From: Spirosoma fluviale
GTDB lineage: Bacteria > Bacteroidota > Bacteroidia > Cytophagales > Spirosomataceae
Assembly (NCBI RefSeq): GCF_900230225.1
Contig: NZ_OCNH01000001.1
Location: forward strand, 1,364,001-1,428,000
Length of the DNA stretch: 64,000 nucleotides
Direction of reading: 5' to 3'
How positions within the stretch are numbered: position 1 is the first letter of the stretch; each line of letters opens with the position of its first letter. Under the pieces are notes generated by a model. The model was not told the origin of the DNA, made no database searches, and saw only the letters and a list, made by a program, of their open reading frames with translations. The position numbers were made by a program, and so were the translations under genes. Positions 45,780 to 53,073 of this stretch are shown here, piece by piece.

Positions 45780-46682
45780 TGCTTTTCGAAGTACGCTGCC
45801 AATCAGGCTACCGGCAAAGGTGAGCCCCACCGAACCGAACAGGCTGAATACTTCAACCTCCTGATGGGTACTGACCGGGTCTGGCCCGACCAGTCCATAA
45901 TATCCTGCCAGAATAACAAACGCCTGTAGTAAGGCAAGCATCCATCCTTTTCGCGGCTCAAGAAAGCCAAGGCCAACCGCCGAAGCCGCAGCCCACAGAT
46001 AGGGCCAGTGAATAACCGGACTCTTTTTTATGATGTAAAGCAGGATCAATCCGCTCATAAACGTTACGCCAGCATTCAGCACAAGTTGCCGATCAATGAA
46101 TGCGCGTTTGCCGGGTGGCTGAATCAAGGCCCTGCTACGGCCTTCTGCTTCGAGTTGGCTGGCTTTGTCGAGGTCCTGCTGAGCGTCCAGGTTCTGCCGC
46201 AATTGCTGACGCGTCAGTCCACGCCAGCGGTAGGGCTCGGCGGCTTCACCGTGGGAGTGAAAAATAGCTTTATCGAAATCCTGAAAAGCTGTAACATAGT
46301 CATGAGCCTGGTAGTGGATCTGCCCACTTTCGGAATGCAACTCAGCGAGGGTATCGTCGTAGCTTTTTCCCCGGCTGAGATCATCGAGTGCCGCCTTCGT
46401 ATCGCCCAATGACCGATAAATTCGAGCCCGGTACAGATAAGCTACTGACGAATCAGGCTTGGTTCGAATCACGTCATTGAAATAGGCCAGCGCTTCGGAA
46501 TAGTGATCGTTCTGGAAAAGCGTAATTCCATCCCGTAGTCTGTCGGCCTCGATTTCAGCTTTAGACCGTTGGTCGGCATAGTAGCGTAAATAAAGGATAT
46601 ACCCGATAAAAGCAGTGAGGGCCGTGAGTTCAAGCATAAGCGTACAGATAAACAGCCAGCAAAATTGGCATGAATCGGTCAT
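45768..46682 (-). CDS. Membrane-anchored TPR protein
   Basis: 304 residues. One N-terminal helix (LMLELTALTAFIGYILYLRY), three to four TPR units (about 50-170, for example HYSEALAYFNDVIRTKPDSS), and then three helices (VTFMSGLILLYII, WPYLWAAASAVGLGFLE and LALLQAFVILAGYYGLVG). An alternative start is ATG 46637 (MLELTALTAF). No family function known. Confidence 0.75.
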   Translation of the reverse strand: MTDSCQFCWLFICTLMLELTALTAFIGYILYLRYYADQRSKAEIEADRLRDGITLFQNDHYSEALAYFNDVIRTKPDSSVAYLYRARIYRSLGDTKAALDDLSRGKSYDDTLAELHSESGQIHYQAHDYVTAFQDFDKAIFHSHGEAAEPYRWRGLTRQQLRQNLDAQQDLDKASQLEAEGRSRALIQPPGKRAFIDRQLVLNAGVTFMSGLILLYIIKKSPVIHWPYLWAAASAVGLGFLEPRKGWMLALLQAFVILAGYYGLVGPDPVSTHQEVEVFSLFGSVGLTFAGSLIGSVLRKAYAA

Positions 46683-46902
46683 TTAAACACACGCATACAA
46701 CCAATAAACAGGCGCCCTTCTTGCCCGAATGAGTGTTTGTTGGCTAATGGGGTTAGGCTTACGCAGGATTAATGCATCTGCACCTGATCAGGTAAGCAAC
46801 CTTACTGAAAAAACGCTGCAATAGTAGACAGTAGCTTGAGTAGGAAACTAATCGTTTGATCGGAAATTTGTTAAATTTAAGGGCAAACGAATTCAGACGA
46901 AC

Positions 46903-47790
46903 ATGAGCGATATTAAGAAGGAAGACCTCAAGCAGGAAGTGTTTGACCTGTACGATGATTACGCCCACGACCGCATCGACCGGCGTGACTTTGTGCAGAA
47001 GCTATCTACGTATGCCGTAGGCGGTATTACGGTAGCTTCGTTGATGGGTTTTCTCATGCCCGACTATAAAGGCACTATTCAAATTAAAGAAGACGACCCC
47101 CGCATAACATCGGAGTACGTCACCTATCAGTCTCCCAAAGGCGGTGGTCCGATCAAAGCGTTACTGTCAAAACCCGCCAATGCCAAAGGTAAGCTTGGGG
47201 GTATTGTTGTGGTTCACGAAAACCGGGGTCTAAATCCGCATATTGCCGATGTAGCCCGCCGAGCGGCACTAGCCGGTTTTGTTTCGATTGCCCCCGATGC
47301 GCTGAGCCCTTTAGGTGGCTATCCGGGTAATGATGACGACGGTCGTGCGCTGCAAAGTAAACGGGACAGAAATGAAATGCTGGAAGATTTCATAGCGGCC
47401 AATGATTATCTGGAAACCCAAAAAGACTGTAATGGGAAAGTGGGCGTTGTTGGGTTTTGCTTTGGGGGTTGGATTGCCAACATGATGGCGGTGCGGCTTC
47501 CCGATTTGGCAGCTTCGGTTCCATTTTATGGCGGTCAGCCAACGGGCGATGATGTGGCCAAAATCAAAGCGCCCCTGCTGTTGCACTATGGCGAACTGGA
47601 CAAAGGAGTTAATGCGGGCTGGCCAGCCTACGAAGCAGCTCTAAAAGAGAATAAAAAGGAATATACCGCTTATGTATATCCCAGCGCGAACCACGGCTTT
47701 CATAACGACACTACCCCTCGTTACGACAAAGCAGCGGCCGAACTGGCCTGGAAACGCACCATCGATTTCTTTAAGGCTAAATTGGCTTGA
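46903..47790 (+). CDS. Dienelactone hydrolase family protein, probably Tat-exported
   Basis: 295 residues. The alpha/beta-hydrolase triad is clear: Cys in [20 protein letters not shown], Asp in [13 protein letters not shown] and His in [12 protein letters not shown], the order seen in dienelactone hydrolases. The N-terminus carries [20 protein letters not shown], which resembles a twin-arginine signal although it begins about 25 residues in. The natural ester substrate is unknown. Confidence 0.87.
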   Translation: MSDIKKEDLKQEVFDLYDDYAHDRIDRRDFVQKLSTYAVGGITVASLMGFLMPDYKGTIQIKEDDPRITSEYVTYQSPKGGGPIKALLSKPANAKGKLGGIVVVHENRGLNPHIADVARRAALAGFVSIAPDALSPLGGYPGNDDDGRALQSKRDRNEMLEDFIAANDYLETQKDCNGKVGVVGFCFGGWIANMMAVRLPDLAASVPFYGGQPTGDDVAKIKAPLLLHYGELDKGVNAGWPAYEAALKENKKEYTAYVYPSANHGFHNDTTPRYDKAAAELAWKRTIDFFKAKLA

Positions 47791-47834
47791 TACGCTTTTG
47801 AAGTGAGTAGGTACCTGTACGTATATTGAAAACT

Positions 47835-48623
47835 ATGCCCTTAAAAACCTCACGGCGAATATTTCTCAAATCGTCGGCTCTTGTTGGGCTGGCCCCCGGT
47901 TTAATTCCCGAACCGAGCGGGGCTGATGCATTATTCGCCCTGAAACAGAAAGAAACCGGTCTCGTCTTCCTGTTTCAGGGCGACTCAATAACTGATGGTA
48001 ACCGGGGCCGAAACACCGATCCCAACCACATTATGGGTCACGGCTATGCGTATTCCATCGCCAGTCGAATTGGAGCCGATTTTCCGGATCTGGCGTTTTC
48101 GTTTTACAACCGGGGTATTAGCGGCAACAAAATTACGGACCTCCAGAAACGCTGGCAACCCGATACGCTGGCCCTCAAACCGGACGTGCTCAGTATCCTG
48201 ATTGGAATTAACGATACGGCTGCGGCCATCAATAAACCCGCCGAAGCGACAACCCCGGAGCAGTTCGAAATAATCTATCGGAGTTTACTTGATGAATGCC
48301 GACGGGCCAATCCGGACACGCTTTTTGTATTGGGTATTCCATTTGTGTATCCGGTAGGAAGTCGGAAGGATAATTGGGAGCGCTGGCAGAGTGATACCCA
48401 AAGTCGGCAGGTGGCCATTCGGAAACTGTCGGTCGAATTCAACGCGGTCGTTGTCGATTACCCTGCCATCCTCGATAAAGCCATTTCTGGTAAAAGCATT
48501 GACTATTGGGTGTGGGATGGTATTCACCCAACGGTGTTCGCTCATGAACTGATGGCGCGCGAATGGATTCAGCAGGTGAGCCACCGGCTGAAGTTTTTAA
48601 GGAAATACAAGCGTAGTTTCTGA
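47835..48623 (+). CDS. SGNH/GDSL family lipase/esterase, Tat signal
   Basis: 262 residues. N-terminal Tat motif SRRIFLKSSALVGLAPGL. The SGNH blocks are all present: FQGDSITDGNRG (Ser), RGISGNKITDLQ (Gly), IGINDTA (Asn) and WDGIHPTVFAHELMAREW (Asp-His). Probably deacetylates or cleaves an ester in polysaccharides; Bacteroidota use such enzymes beside glycosidases. It follows the dienelactone hydrolase gene by 44 bp and starts at ATG 47835. Confidence 0.9.
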   Translation: MPLKTSRRIFLKSSALVGLAPGLIPEPSGADALFALKQKETGLVFLFQGDSITDGNRGRNTDPNHIMGHGYAYSIASRIGADFPDLAFSFYNRGISGNKITDLQKRWQPDTLALKPDVLSILIGINDTAAAINKPAEATTPEQFEIIYRSLLDECRRANPDTLFVLGIPFVYPVGSRKDNWERWQSDTQSRQVAIRKLSVEFNAVVVDYPAILDKAISGKSIDYWVWDGIHPTVFAHELMAREWIQQVSHRLKFLRKYKRSF

Positions 48624-48630
48624 ATCTTAT

Positions 48631-48668
48631 ATCGTGGAAAGGCTCACCCTGGTAAGCCTTTCCACGAT
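48631..48668. terminator. Hairpin between convergent SGNH and DsbA-like genes
   Basis: ATCGTGGAAAGGCT (48631-48644) pairs perfectly over 14 bp with 48655-48668, loop CACCCTGGTA. It sits in the 53-bp gap between convergent stops. No long T-run on the plus strand. Confidence 0.7.
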
Positions 48669-48676
48669 ACGTTTAC

Positions 48677-49381
48677 CTAGCAAACTTCACCGGGCGTACA
48701 AACTGGGCCGTCTGCCTGTACTTCGGTAAGAACGGGATTCGCTTTCTCCCACTCAGTCCAGGCGGTGTTGAGTGCCCCCAGGAAGGTTTCGGGCTGTTGC
48801 GCACCCGACACGGCATACCGGCGGTTTAGTACGAAGAACGGAACGCCCCGCGCACCAACCTGCTGCGCTTCGTAGATATCCCGGTTAACAGCCTCGGCAT
48901 ACTGATCGCTGTCCAGCAGTTGCTGAACGGCAGTGGCGTCAAGGCCAATTTCGGTGCCCAGTTCCAGGAGGGTGGCCTGGTCGGAGGTGTCGCGGCCTTC
49001 GGTGAAATAGGCCTTGAACAATCGTTCTTCAATGGCATCACCCAGGCCCTGTTGTTTGGCTAGTTGGATGAGCCGGTGAGCATCCCGGGAGTTCGCCACC
49101 ACCGCCTTGTTGAGGTCGTAAGACAGCCCCACTTCGCGGGCCATGCCGGTCACGTGATCGTTCATGCGCTGGGCTTCGGCCAGGCTCCAGCCTTTTACTT
49201 CGGCCAGGTATTGGTTGATGCTCTTGCCGGGTTGCGTTTCCATGTCCGGATTCAACTGAAAACTTTTCCAGATAATATTTATCTGCTCTTTGTGGGCAAA
49301 TTGGTCGAGCGCCTGCTCAAATTTCCGTTTGCCGATGTAGCAGAACGGGCACATGATATCACTCCAGATTTCTACGTCCAT
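48677..49381 (-). CDS. DsbA/FrnE-family thiol oxidoreductase
   Basis: 234 residues. Thioredoxin-fold with an inserted helical domain; active site DVEIWSDIMCPFCYIGKRKF (CPFC), and a cis-Pro in VGARGVPFFVLNRRYAVSGA. The cytosolic FrnE branch (no signal peptide) is the better match than periplasmic DsbA. Two further cysteines lie at the C-terminus (GPVCTPGEVC). Downstream in the same run as the pentapeptide gene. Confidence 0.9.
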   Translation of the reverse strand: MDVEIWSDIMCPFCYIGKRKFEQALDQFAHKEQINIIWKSFQLNPDMETQPGKSINQYLAEVKGWSLAEAQRMNDHVTGMAREVGLSYDLNKAVVANSRDAHRLIQLAKQQGLGDAIEERLFKAYFTEGRDTSDQATLLELGTEIGLDATAVQQLLDSDQYAEAVNRDIYEAQQVGARGVPFFVLNRRYAVSGAQQPETFLGALNTAWTEWEKANPVLTEVQADGPVCTPGEVC

Positions 49382-49409
49382 GATGATTTTTTATTTAATA
49401 ATCAGTGCT

Positions 49410-50045
49410 TTATGTGATGATGAGGTCGTATTTGGTCAATAGGCCGGGCAGACTATGCAGCGAAAACTTTGTTTTTCGGATCTTGTTGTTGTCGGGGTCA
49501 AGGCTCAGGTTGTACGAACTCGAAAAGTCAGTTTGCGTCAGGGTGTTGGTGGCAAAAACCGTCAATTCGAGGTTACAATTTTTGAACAAAGCCCCGCTCA
49601 GATCGCAGTTCAGAAAACGAGCTTCACGCAGAGAACAATCGACAAACCGGGTCTTTTTCAGATTTCGGCTGAAAAACGAAGCATAATCGAGCTGGCACGT
49701 CTGAAAGTCGACATGGAAGCCAAATGCGCTGCATTGACCAAAGTTGACACCGTTCAGTTTACAGTCGGTAAACAGCACATCGTCGAGCTTAGTGCCCTCC
49801 AGTACCGCCATACCCAGATTGCAGTCGACAAAGCGGCAGTTGACGAAGCTTGTCCCGGCAAACGCTACTTTGGCCAGATCGAGGTTTTTAAACGTGCATT
49901 GCTCAAAACTATGGCGGTACCACTGGTCTGGTTCGTCTGTTGTCTGGTCAAAAAGCTGGTCGCAAAAATCCATTAATGGGCGGTTGTAAAGGATATAATC
50001 CGTTTTGGAAATAACATCAAACCTACCGCTGGTTTTGATAAACAT
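49410..50045 (-). CDS. Pentapeptide-repeat protein (Qnr/McbG-like)
   Basis: 211 residues from ATG 50045, whose first A is the last base of the WYL gene TGA (TGATG overlap). Most of the length is A(D/N)LxX-type repeats (for example FVNCRFVDCNLGMAVLEGTK, FVDCSLREARFLNCDLSGAL), predicting a right-handed beta helix. The C-terminal segment LDPDNNKIRKTKFSLHSLPG is like the dimerisation end of Qnr proteins, which protect gyrase. That function is not established here. Translationally coupled to the WYL regulator. Confidence 0.85.
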   Translation of the reverse strand: MFIKTSGRFDVISKTDYILYNRPLMDFCDQLFDQTTDEPDQWYRHSFEQCTFKNLDLAKVAFAGTSFVNCRFVDCNLGMAVLEGTKLDDVLFTDCKLNGVNFGQCSAFGFHVDFQTCQLDYASFFSRNLKKTRFVDCSLREARFLNCDLSGALFKNCNLELTVFATNTLTQTDFSSSYNLSLDPDNNKIRKTKFSLHSLPGLLTKYDLIIT

Positions 50046-51091
50046 CAAATTGAATCGGTTGCTGGCGGGTCTGCCTGGGGCTCGGTATAGGCATCCACGC
50101 CAGCCTTTAAGCGCCTGATAATGACACGGCGCAGGCGCTCCGGCTCAAGGACCTGCATCCCATCGCCAAAGCCCAGAATTTCTTTTTCCAGCTCAAAATT
50201 GTGTTGAACACTAAGCTGGATAACGATGCCATCCGGCCTTCGTTCAACCACCTCCTGCGATTGGTGAAGCGGTTTAGTTTCGACATAAGGTGCGTGCAAC
50301 TGGCTGACAAACAGCCTGACCCGGATGGGGCGCATCCGCTCGCTGACCGACACACCGATCACATCGCGGTAGTAGCGGTCGGGGTCCAGGTGCTGGTTGG
50401 CGATGTAGTCAATGTCGGGCGCTGGTGTGATAGCCAGCATGCGGTCGAGAGCCAGGTTCATGGTATAGCGTTTGCCATCGCATACACCCACGGCAAACCA
50501 GCGGTTCTTGAACTCTTTCAGCCACCAAACGTGAAAGGTGAACGTTTGGGGCAATCGCGCTGAAAACGACTGGTAATCGATCCGAAGCACCCGCTGCTGA
50601 ATTACTGCCTGATACAGCTCATCCAGAAAGTGAAGGCCTTTCAGGTTCTCGTTTTTTTCGAAGTCAATGACCGGGGCCGACTTCCGGGCGGTTGAATACA
50701 CATGGTCTTCCAGCTTCTGAACTACTTCATTCAGCGCTGTAAAATGCGAGAAACCCTTGAACTGCTTGAGCACTTCGACCGCTTCGTTCATCCGCGACAG
50801 ATCGCCATCCGACAGGGGAATGTTGGTAATGCTGTAAGCGGGGTCTTCGTACGTATAGTACTTTTTGTCGAGAACTATGATGGGTGCAAAATACCCCAGC
50901 TTATCACTGCGCATCATCTGAAGGTCGGCCTGAACGGTACGGCGACTGATGCCTTTGTCCAGTCCTTCGTACTCATACAGGGCTTCGGACACTTTCGCCA
51001 TCAGGTCGTCGAGCGTCCATTTGCGTTGGCGGTTGCGCAGGCAGGCATCCAGCGTTTTATATCGGACAAGGGCGTTTCGGTTGGCGGGCAC
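50045..51091 (-). CDS. WYL-domain transcriptional regulator
   Basis: 348 residues. N-terminal winged HTH (RKWTLDDLMAKVSEALYEYE and ISRRTVQADLQMMRSDKLGY), then the WYL domain (about residues 170-260, with VLRIDYQSFSARLP and WFAVGVCDGKRYTMNLALDR) and a WCX-like C-terminus. WYL domains bind nucleic acids or nucleotides and commonly control defence or repair genes. It is divergent from the RNA-rich interval and the slipin-rtcB pair and is the obvious candidate controller. Coupled downstream to the pentapeptide gene. Confidence 0.9.
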   Translation of the reverse strand: MPANRNALVRYKTLDACLRNRQRKWTLDDLMAKVSEALYEYEGLDKGISRRTVQADLQMMRSDKLGYFAPIIVLDKKYYTYEDPAYSITNIPLSDGDLSRMNEAVEVLKQFKGFSHFTALNEVVQKLEDHVYSTARKSAPVIDFEKNENLKGLHFLDELYQAVIQQRVLRIDYQSFSARLPQTFTFHVWWLKEFKNRWFAVGVCDGKRYTMNLALDRMLAITPAPDIDYIANQHLDPDRYYRDVIGVSVSERMRPIRVRLFVSQLHAPYVETKPLHQSQEVVERRPDGIVIQLSVQHNFELEKEILGFGDGMQVLEPERLRRVIIRRLKAGVDAYTEPQADPPATDSI

Positions 51092-51311
51092 GGGGAGAGG
51101 GATGTATGATGTAGGATATAAGATGTATGAGTATAGAGTGGGTACACTGATTTTTTTGAAAAGTTAGAAAATAGTTTCATCTGCGCAAAAACACTGCGTA
51201 GTGATGATAAACCTTTGTAGCGACGGGAAGGTCCATTACCAAACCTGACGCGGGTTTCTGTATAGCCCCGTAGTAGCGTCACCGCTGGTGTGCGCTATGC
51301 TGTTGGTTCTG

Positions 51312-51425
51312 GTTGATTTCGTCTCTAATCTGTCGGTCGGAGGTTCGAATCCTCCTCCTGTTTCGGCGGGGTAGCTCAGTGGGTAGAGCAGCAGGGAAAC
51401 GCAGGTTCGAATCCTGCTATCAACT
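51312..51425 (+). ncRNA. Circularly permuted tRNA-mimic RNA (YrlA / Y-RNA-like)
   Basis: A hand-paired fold. Core module 51329-51395: strand TCTGT (51329-51333), variable CGGTC, T-arm GGAGG-TTCGAAT-CCTCC (51339-51355), then a six-pair stem (51356-51361 with 51366-51371) capped by a UUCG tetraloop (51362-51365), the TA linker, D-arm GCTC-AGTGGGTA-GAGC (51374-51389), one A, and GCAGG (51391-51395), which pairs fully with TCTGT as the anticodon stem. So the D-arm follows the T-arm and the acceptor stem is closed: no free CCA end. T-loop and D-loop keep the tRNA residues for elbow contacts. A second T-arm, GCAGG-TTCGAAT-CCTGC (51401-51417), lies inside an outer stem GTTGAT/ATCAAC (51312-51317, 51419-51424). 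YrlA Y RNAs have this permuted design; the second T-arm is unusual. Confidence 0.72.
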
Positions 51426-51499
51426 CTAAAAAAGTTGATCCGTTGGTTGGGAAGATGGCCACTTCTAAAAAGGTCACCATAGGTCAAAATCAGTGAGGA

Positions 51500-51562
51500 G
51501 TTATCCGGTTGTGTGGCTGTCAGGGCTACGCAGCCGTCGTTTCGGCGACCGGATTGGATAAC
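51500..51562 (+). ncRNA. Structured RNA element, three-way junction
   Basis: GTTATCC (51500-51506) pairs with GGATAAC (51556-51562); inside are GGCTGT (51515-51520) / GCAGCC (51530-51535) and GTCGT-UUCG-GCGAC (51536-51549), the latter again with a UUCG cap. Together a closing stem with two hairpins. It may belong to the same transcript as the tRNA-mimic or be a separate small RNA or leader structure. Confidence 0.5.
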
Positions 51563-51563
51563 G

Positions 51564-51590
51564 CCAGCAAGCGGGTTTCGCGGTTGTTGG
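51564..51590 (+). ncRNA. Long hairpin following the three-way junction
   Basis: CCAGCAAGCG (51564-51573) and CGGTTGTTGG (51581-51590) pair in nine of ten positions, with a GGTTTCG loop. It starts two bases after the previous element, suggesting one continuous folded RNA. Confidence 0.45.
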
Positions 51591-51841
51591 GTGTGCGTCG
51601 TGACAGAACAGAACGTTGGATAGGTTGTCTGAAAGTGCCTTGGGGCACCGACGAAACGTAGTCAACCAATTTTCTGAACCATCGCACCAGGGCAATTGCT
51701 CACCCGCTTCCGCAATGCCCAAACGGGAGGCTTCTTACTGGTTTTGTTAATCGTTAATCGGGTTTTGGCAGTGGATATATGGTGCTGAGTAGCGCGCACT
51801 TAGCCCCAAATCTGTAAACCGACGCCCACAACTAAGTATCA

Positions 51842-52948
51842 ATGATGAAAACTGTACGCATTAAGGCCCTGCAAATCGGGTTAGTTTTTAAACATGGTGA
51901 TTTTAAGCAACTGCTCTCGGCGGGCCAGTACTGGCTTTGGTCGAACGAGACGGTGCATATCTATAATCAGGGCGAGCTATTGCAAAACCCGCCTTACGAT
52001 CTGGCTATGTTGCTTGAGTACCCGGACGTTGCCGCTGCGCTCGATGTCGTTGAGGTAGCCGATAATGAAATTGTGCTGCAATATGAGCATGGTCTTTTTC
52101 AGACGATTCTGCGCAAAGGTCGCTGGGCGTTCTGGAAGGGCGTGAAGCAGTATCAGTACATACGGGCTGATCTGAGCCAGTTGGACATACCGGCCACAAT
52201 CGACCTGGTTTCGCTGATGCCGCTGCCATTATCGACCTATGTGCGAGCCTTTACGGTAGAGGCTCACGAGCAGGGTGTGTTGTTCATCGACTGGAAATTC
52301 GACCGGGTGTTAACCCCCGGAACGTACTACTGGTGGAAAAATACGACGCCCGTCCATGTCCTGAAAGCCGACATGCGCCAGCAACAACTGGAAGTCTCCG
52401 GGCAGGAAATTCTGACTAAAGACAAAGCCTCGCTGCGGCTGAGCTTCTACGTTCAGTATCAGGTTCTGGATGTGAGTAAAGCATTAGTTGAGAATAAGGA
52501 CTTCGATAAACAACTGTATGTGTTGGTGCAACTGGCACTGCGTGAATACGTTGGCGGATTTACCCTCGACGAATTGCTGGATAAGAAGGGAGAAATAGCC
52601 CCGTTTGTCGTTAAAGCTACAGCGGATAAAGCAGCCCAGCTTGGTGTCGAGCTTCGAACGGGTGGTATTCGGGACATTATCCTGCCCGGCGACATGCGCG
52701 ATATCATGAATCAGGTGTTGATGGCCGAGAAAAAAGCGCAGGCAAACGTCATCATGCGCCGGGAAGAAACCGCGTCGACCCGGAGCTTGCTGAACACCGC
52801 CAAGCTGATGGAAGACAATGAAATGCTGTGGAAGTTGAAAGAGATGGAGTATGTTGAGAAGATTGCGGATAAAATCAGCTCCATCTCCGTCTCGAACAAC
52901 GGCTCGATGGTCGATCAGCTAAAGCAGATTTTAGGGCGCGGGAATTGA
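51842..52948 (+). CDS. Slipin/SPFH-domain protein without membrane segment
   Basis: 368 residues. SPFH/band-7 domain at about 180-310 (SLRLSFYVQYQVLDVSKALV, LREYVGGFTLDELLDKKGEI, VELRTGGIRDIILPGDMRDI), followed by a helical tail (MNQVLMAEKKAQANVIMRRE) that in relatives drives oligomerisation. No N-terminal transmembrane helix is present. Instead the first 165 residues contain three related units: IGLVFKHGDFKQLLSAGQYW, IVLQYEHGLFQTILRKGRWA and GVLFIDWKFDRVLTPGTYYW. It is 125 bp upstream of rtcB on the same strand. Confidence 0.9.
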   Translation: MMKTVRIKALQIGLVFKHGDFKQLLSAGQYWLWSNETVHIYNQGELLQNPPYDLAMLLEYPDVAAALDVVEVADNEIVLQYEHGLFQTILRKGRWAFWKGVKQYQYIRADLSQLDIPATIDLVSLMPLPLSTYVRAFTVEAHEQGVLFIDWKFDRVLTPGTYYWWKNTTPVHVLKADMRQQQLEVSGQEILTKDKASLRLSFYVQYQVLDVSKALVENKDFDKQLYVLVQLALREYVGGFTLDELLDKKGEIAPFVVKATADKAAQLGVELRTGGIRDIILPGDMRDIMNQVLMAEKKAQANVIMRREETASTRSLLNTAKLMEDNEMLWKLKEMEYVEKIADKISSISVSNNGSMVDQLKQILGRGN

Positions 52949-52971
52949 TGGGCGCTGTTTGACGGTCAGCC

Positions 52972-53056
52972 GTATCGCGGGTGGAAACCCGTGTAGCCGA
53001 AGGCTAAAAAAAGGATAGAGTTAGGCTTTGGCTACACGGGTTTCCACCCGCGATAC
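52972..53056. repeat. 27-bp perfect inverted repeat between slipin gene and rtcB
   Basis: Arms 52972-52998 and 53030-53056 (core GCGGGTGGAAACCCGTGTAG) are exact complements over 27 bases and continue imperfectly inward (GAAGGCTAA / TTAGGCTTTG). The loop is A-rich. It fills most of the gap and may attenuate or stabilise the transcript between the two genes. Confidence 0.85.
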
Positions 53057-53073
53057 TTGTAAAACTAAACCAA

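Larger units (their letters stand above)
51092..51841. other. 750-bp non-coding interval rich in RNA-like structure
   Basis: No plausible protein gene. From 51241 to about 51660 the plus strand can form a series of hairpins: AAACC/GGTTT at 51241-51256, TAGCG-CACC/GGTG-CGCTA at 51274-51297, the tRNA-mimic at 51312-51425, a short hairpin ATCAACT/AGTTGAT at 51419-51438, a three-way junction at 51500-51562, a long hairpin at 51564-51590 and GTGCC/GGCAC near 51635. The remaining 180 bp before the slipin gene show nothing obvious. The WYL and slipin promoters must lie within the interval. Confidence 0.7.

Noticed and set aside
51312-51425. Two ordinary tRNA genes
   Set aside because: Neither stretch has a complete cloverleaf: the first T-arm has no upstream D-arm and acceptor partner, and the second has only 11 nt between D-arm and T-arm, too short for an anticodon arm. 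No CCA is encoded. The permuted fold explains the pairing better.
51236-51487. Minus-strand frame of 83 codons over the tRNA-like region
   Set aside because: It reads through the folded RNA elements and has no protein character.
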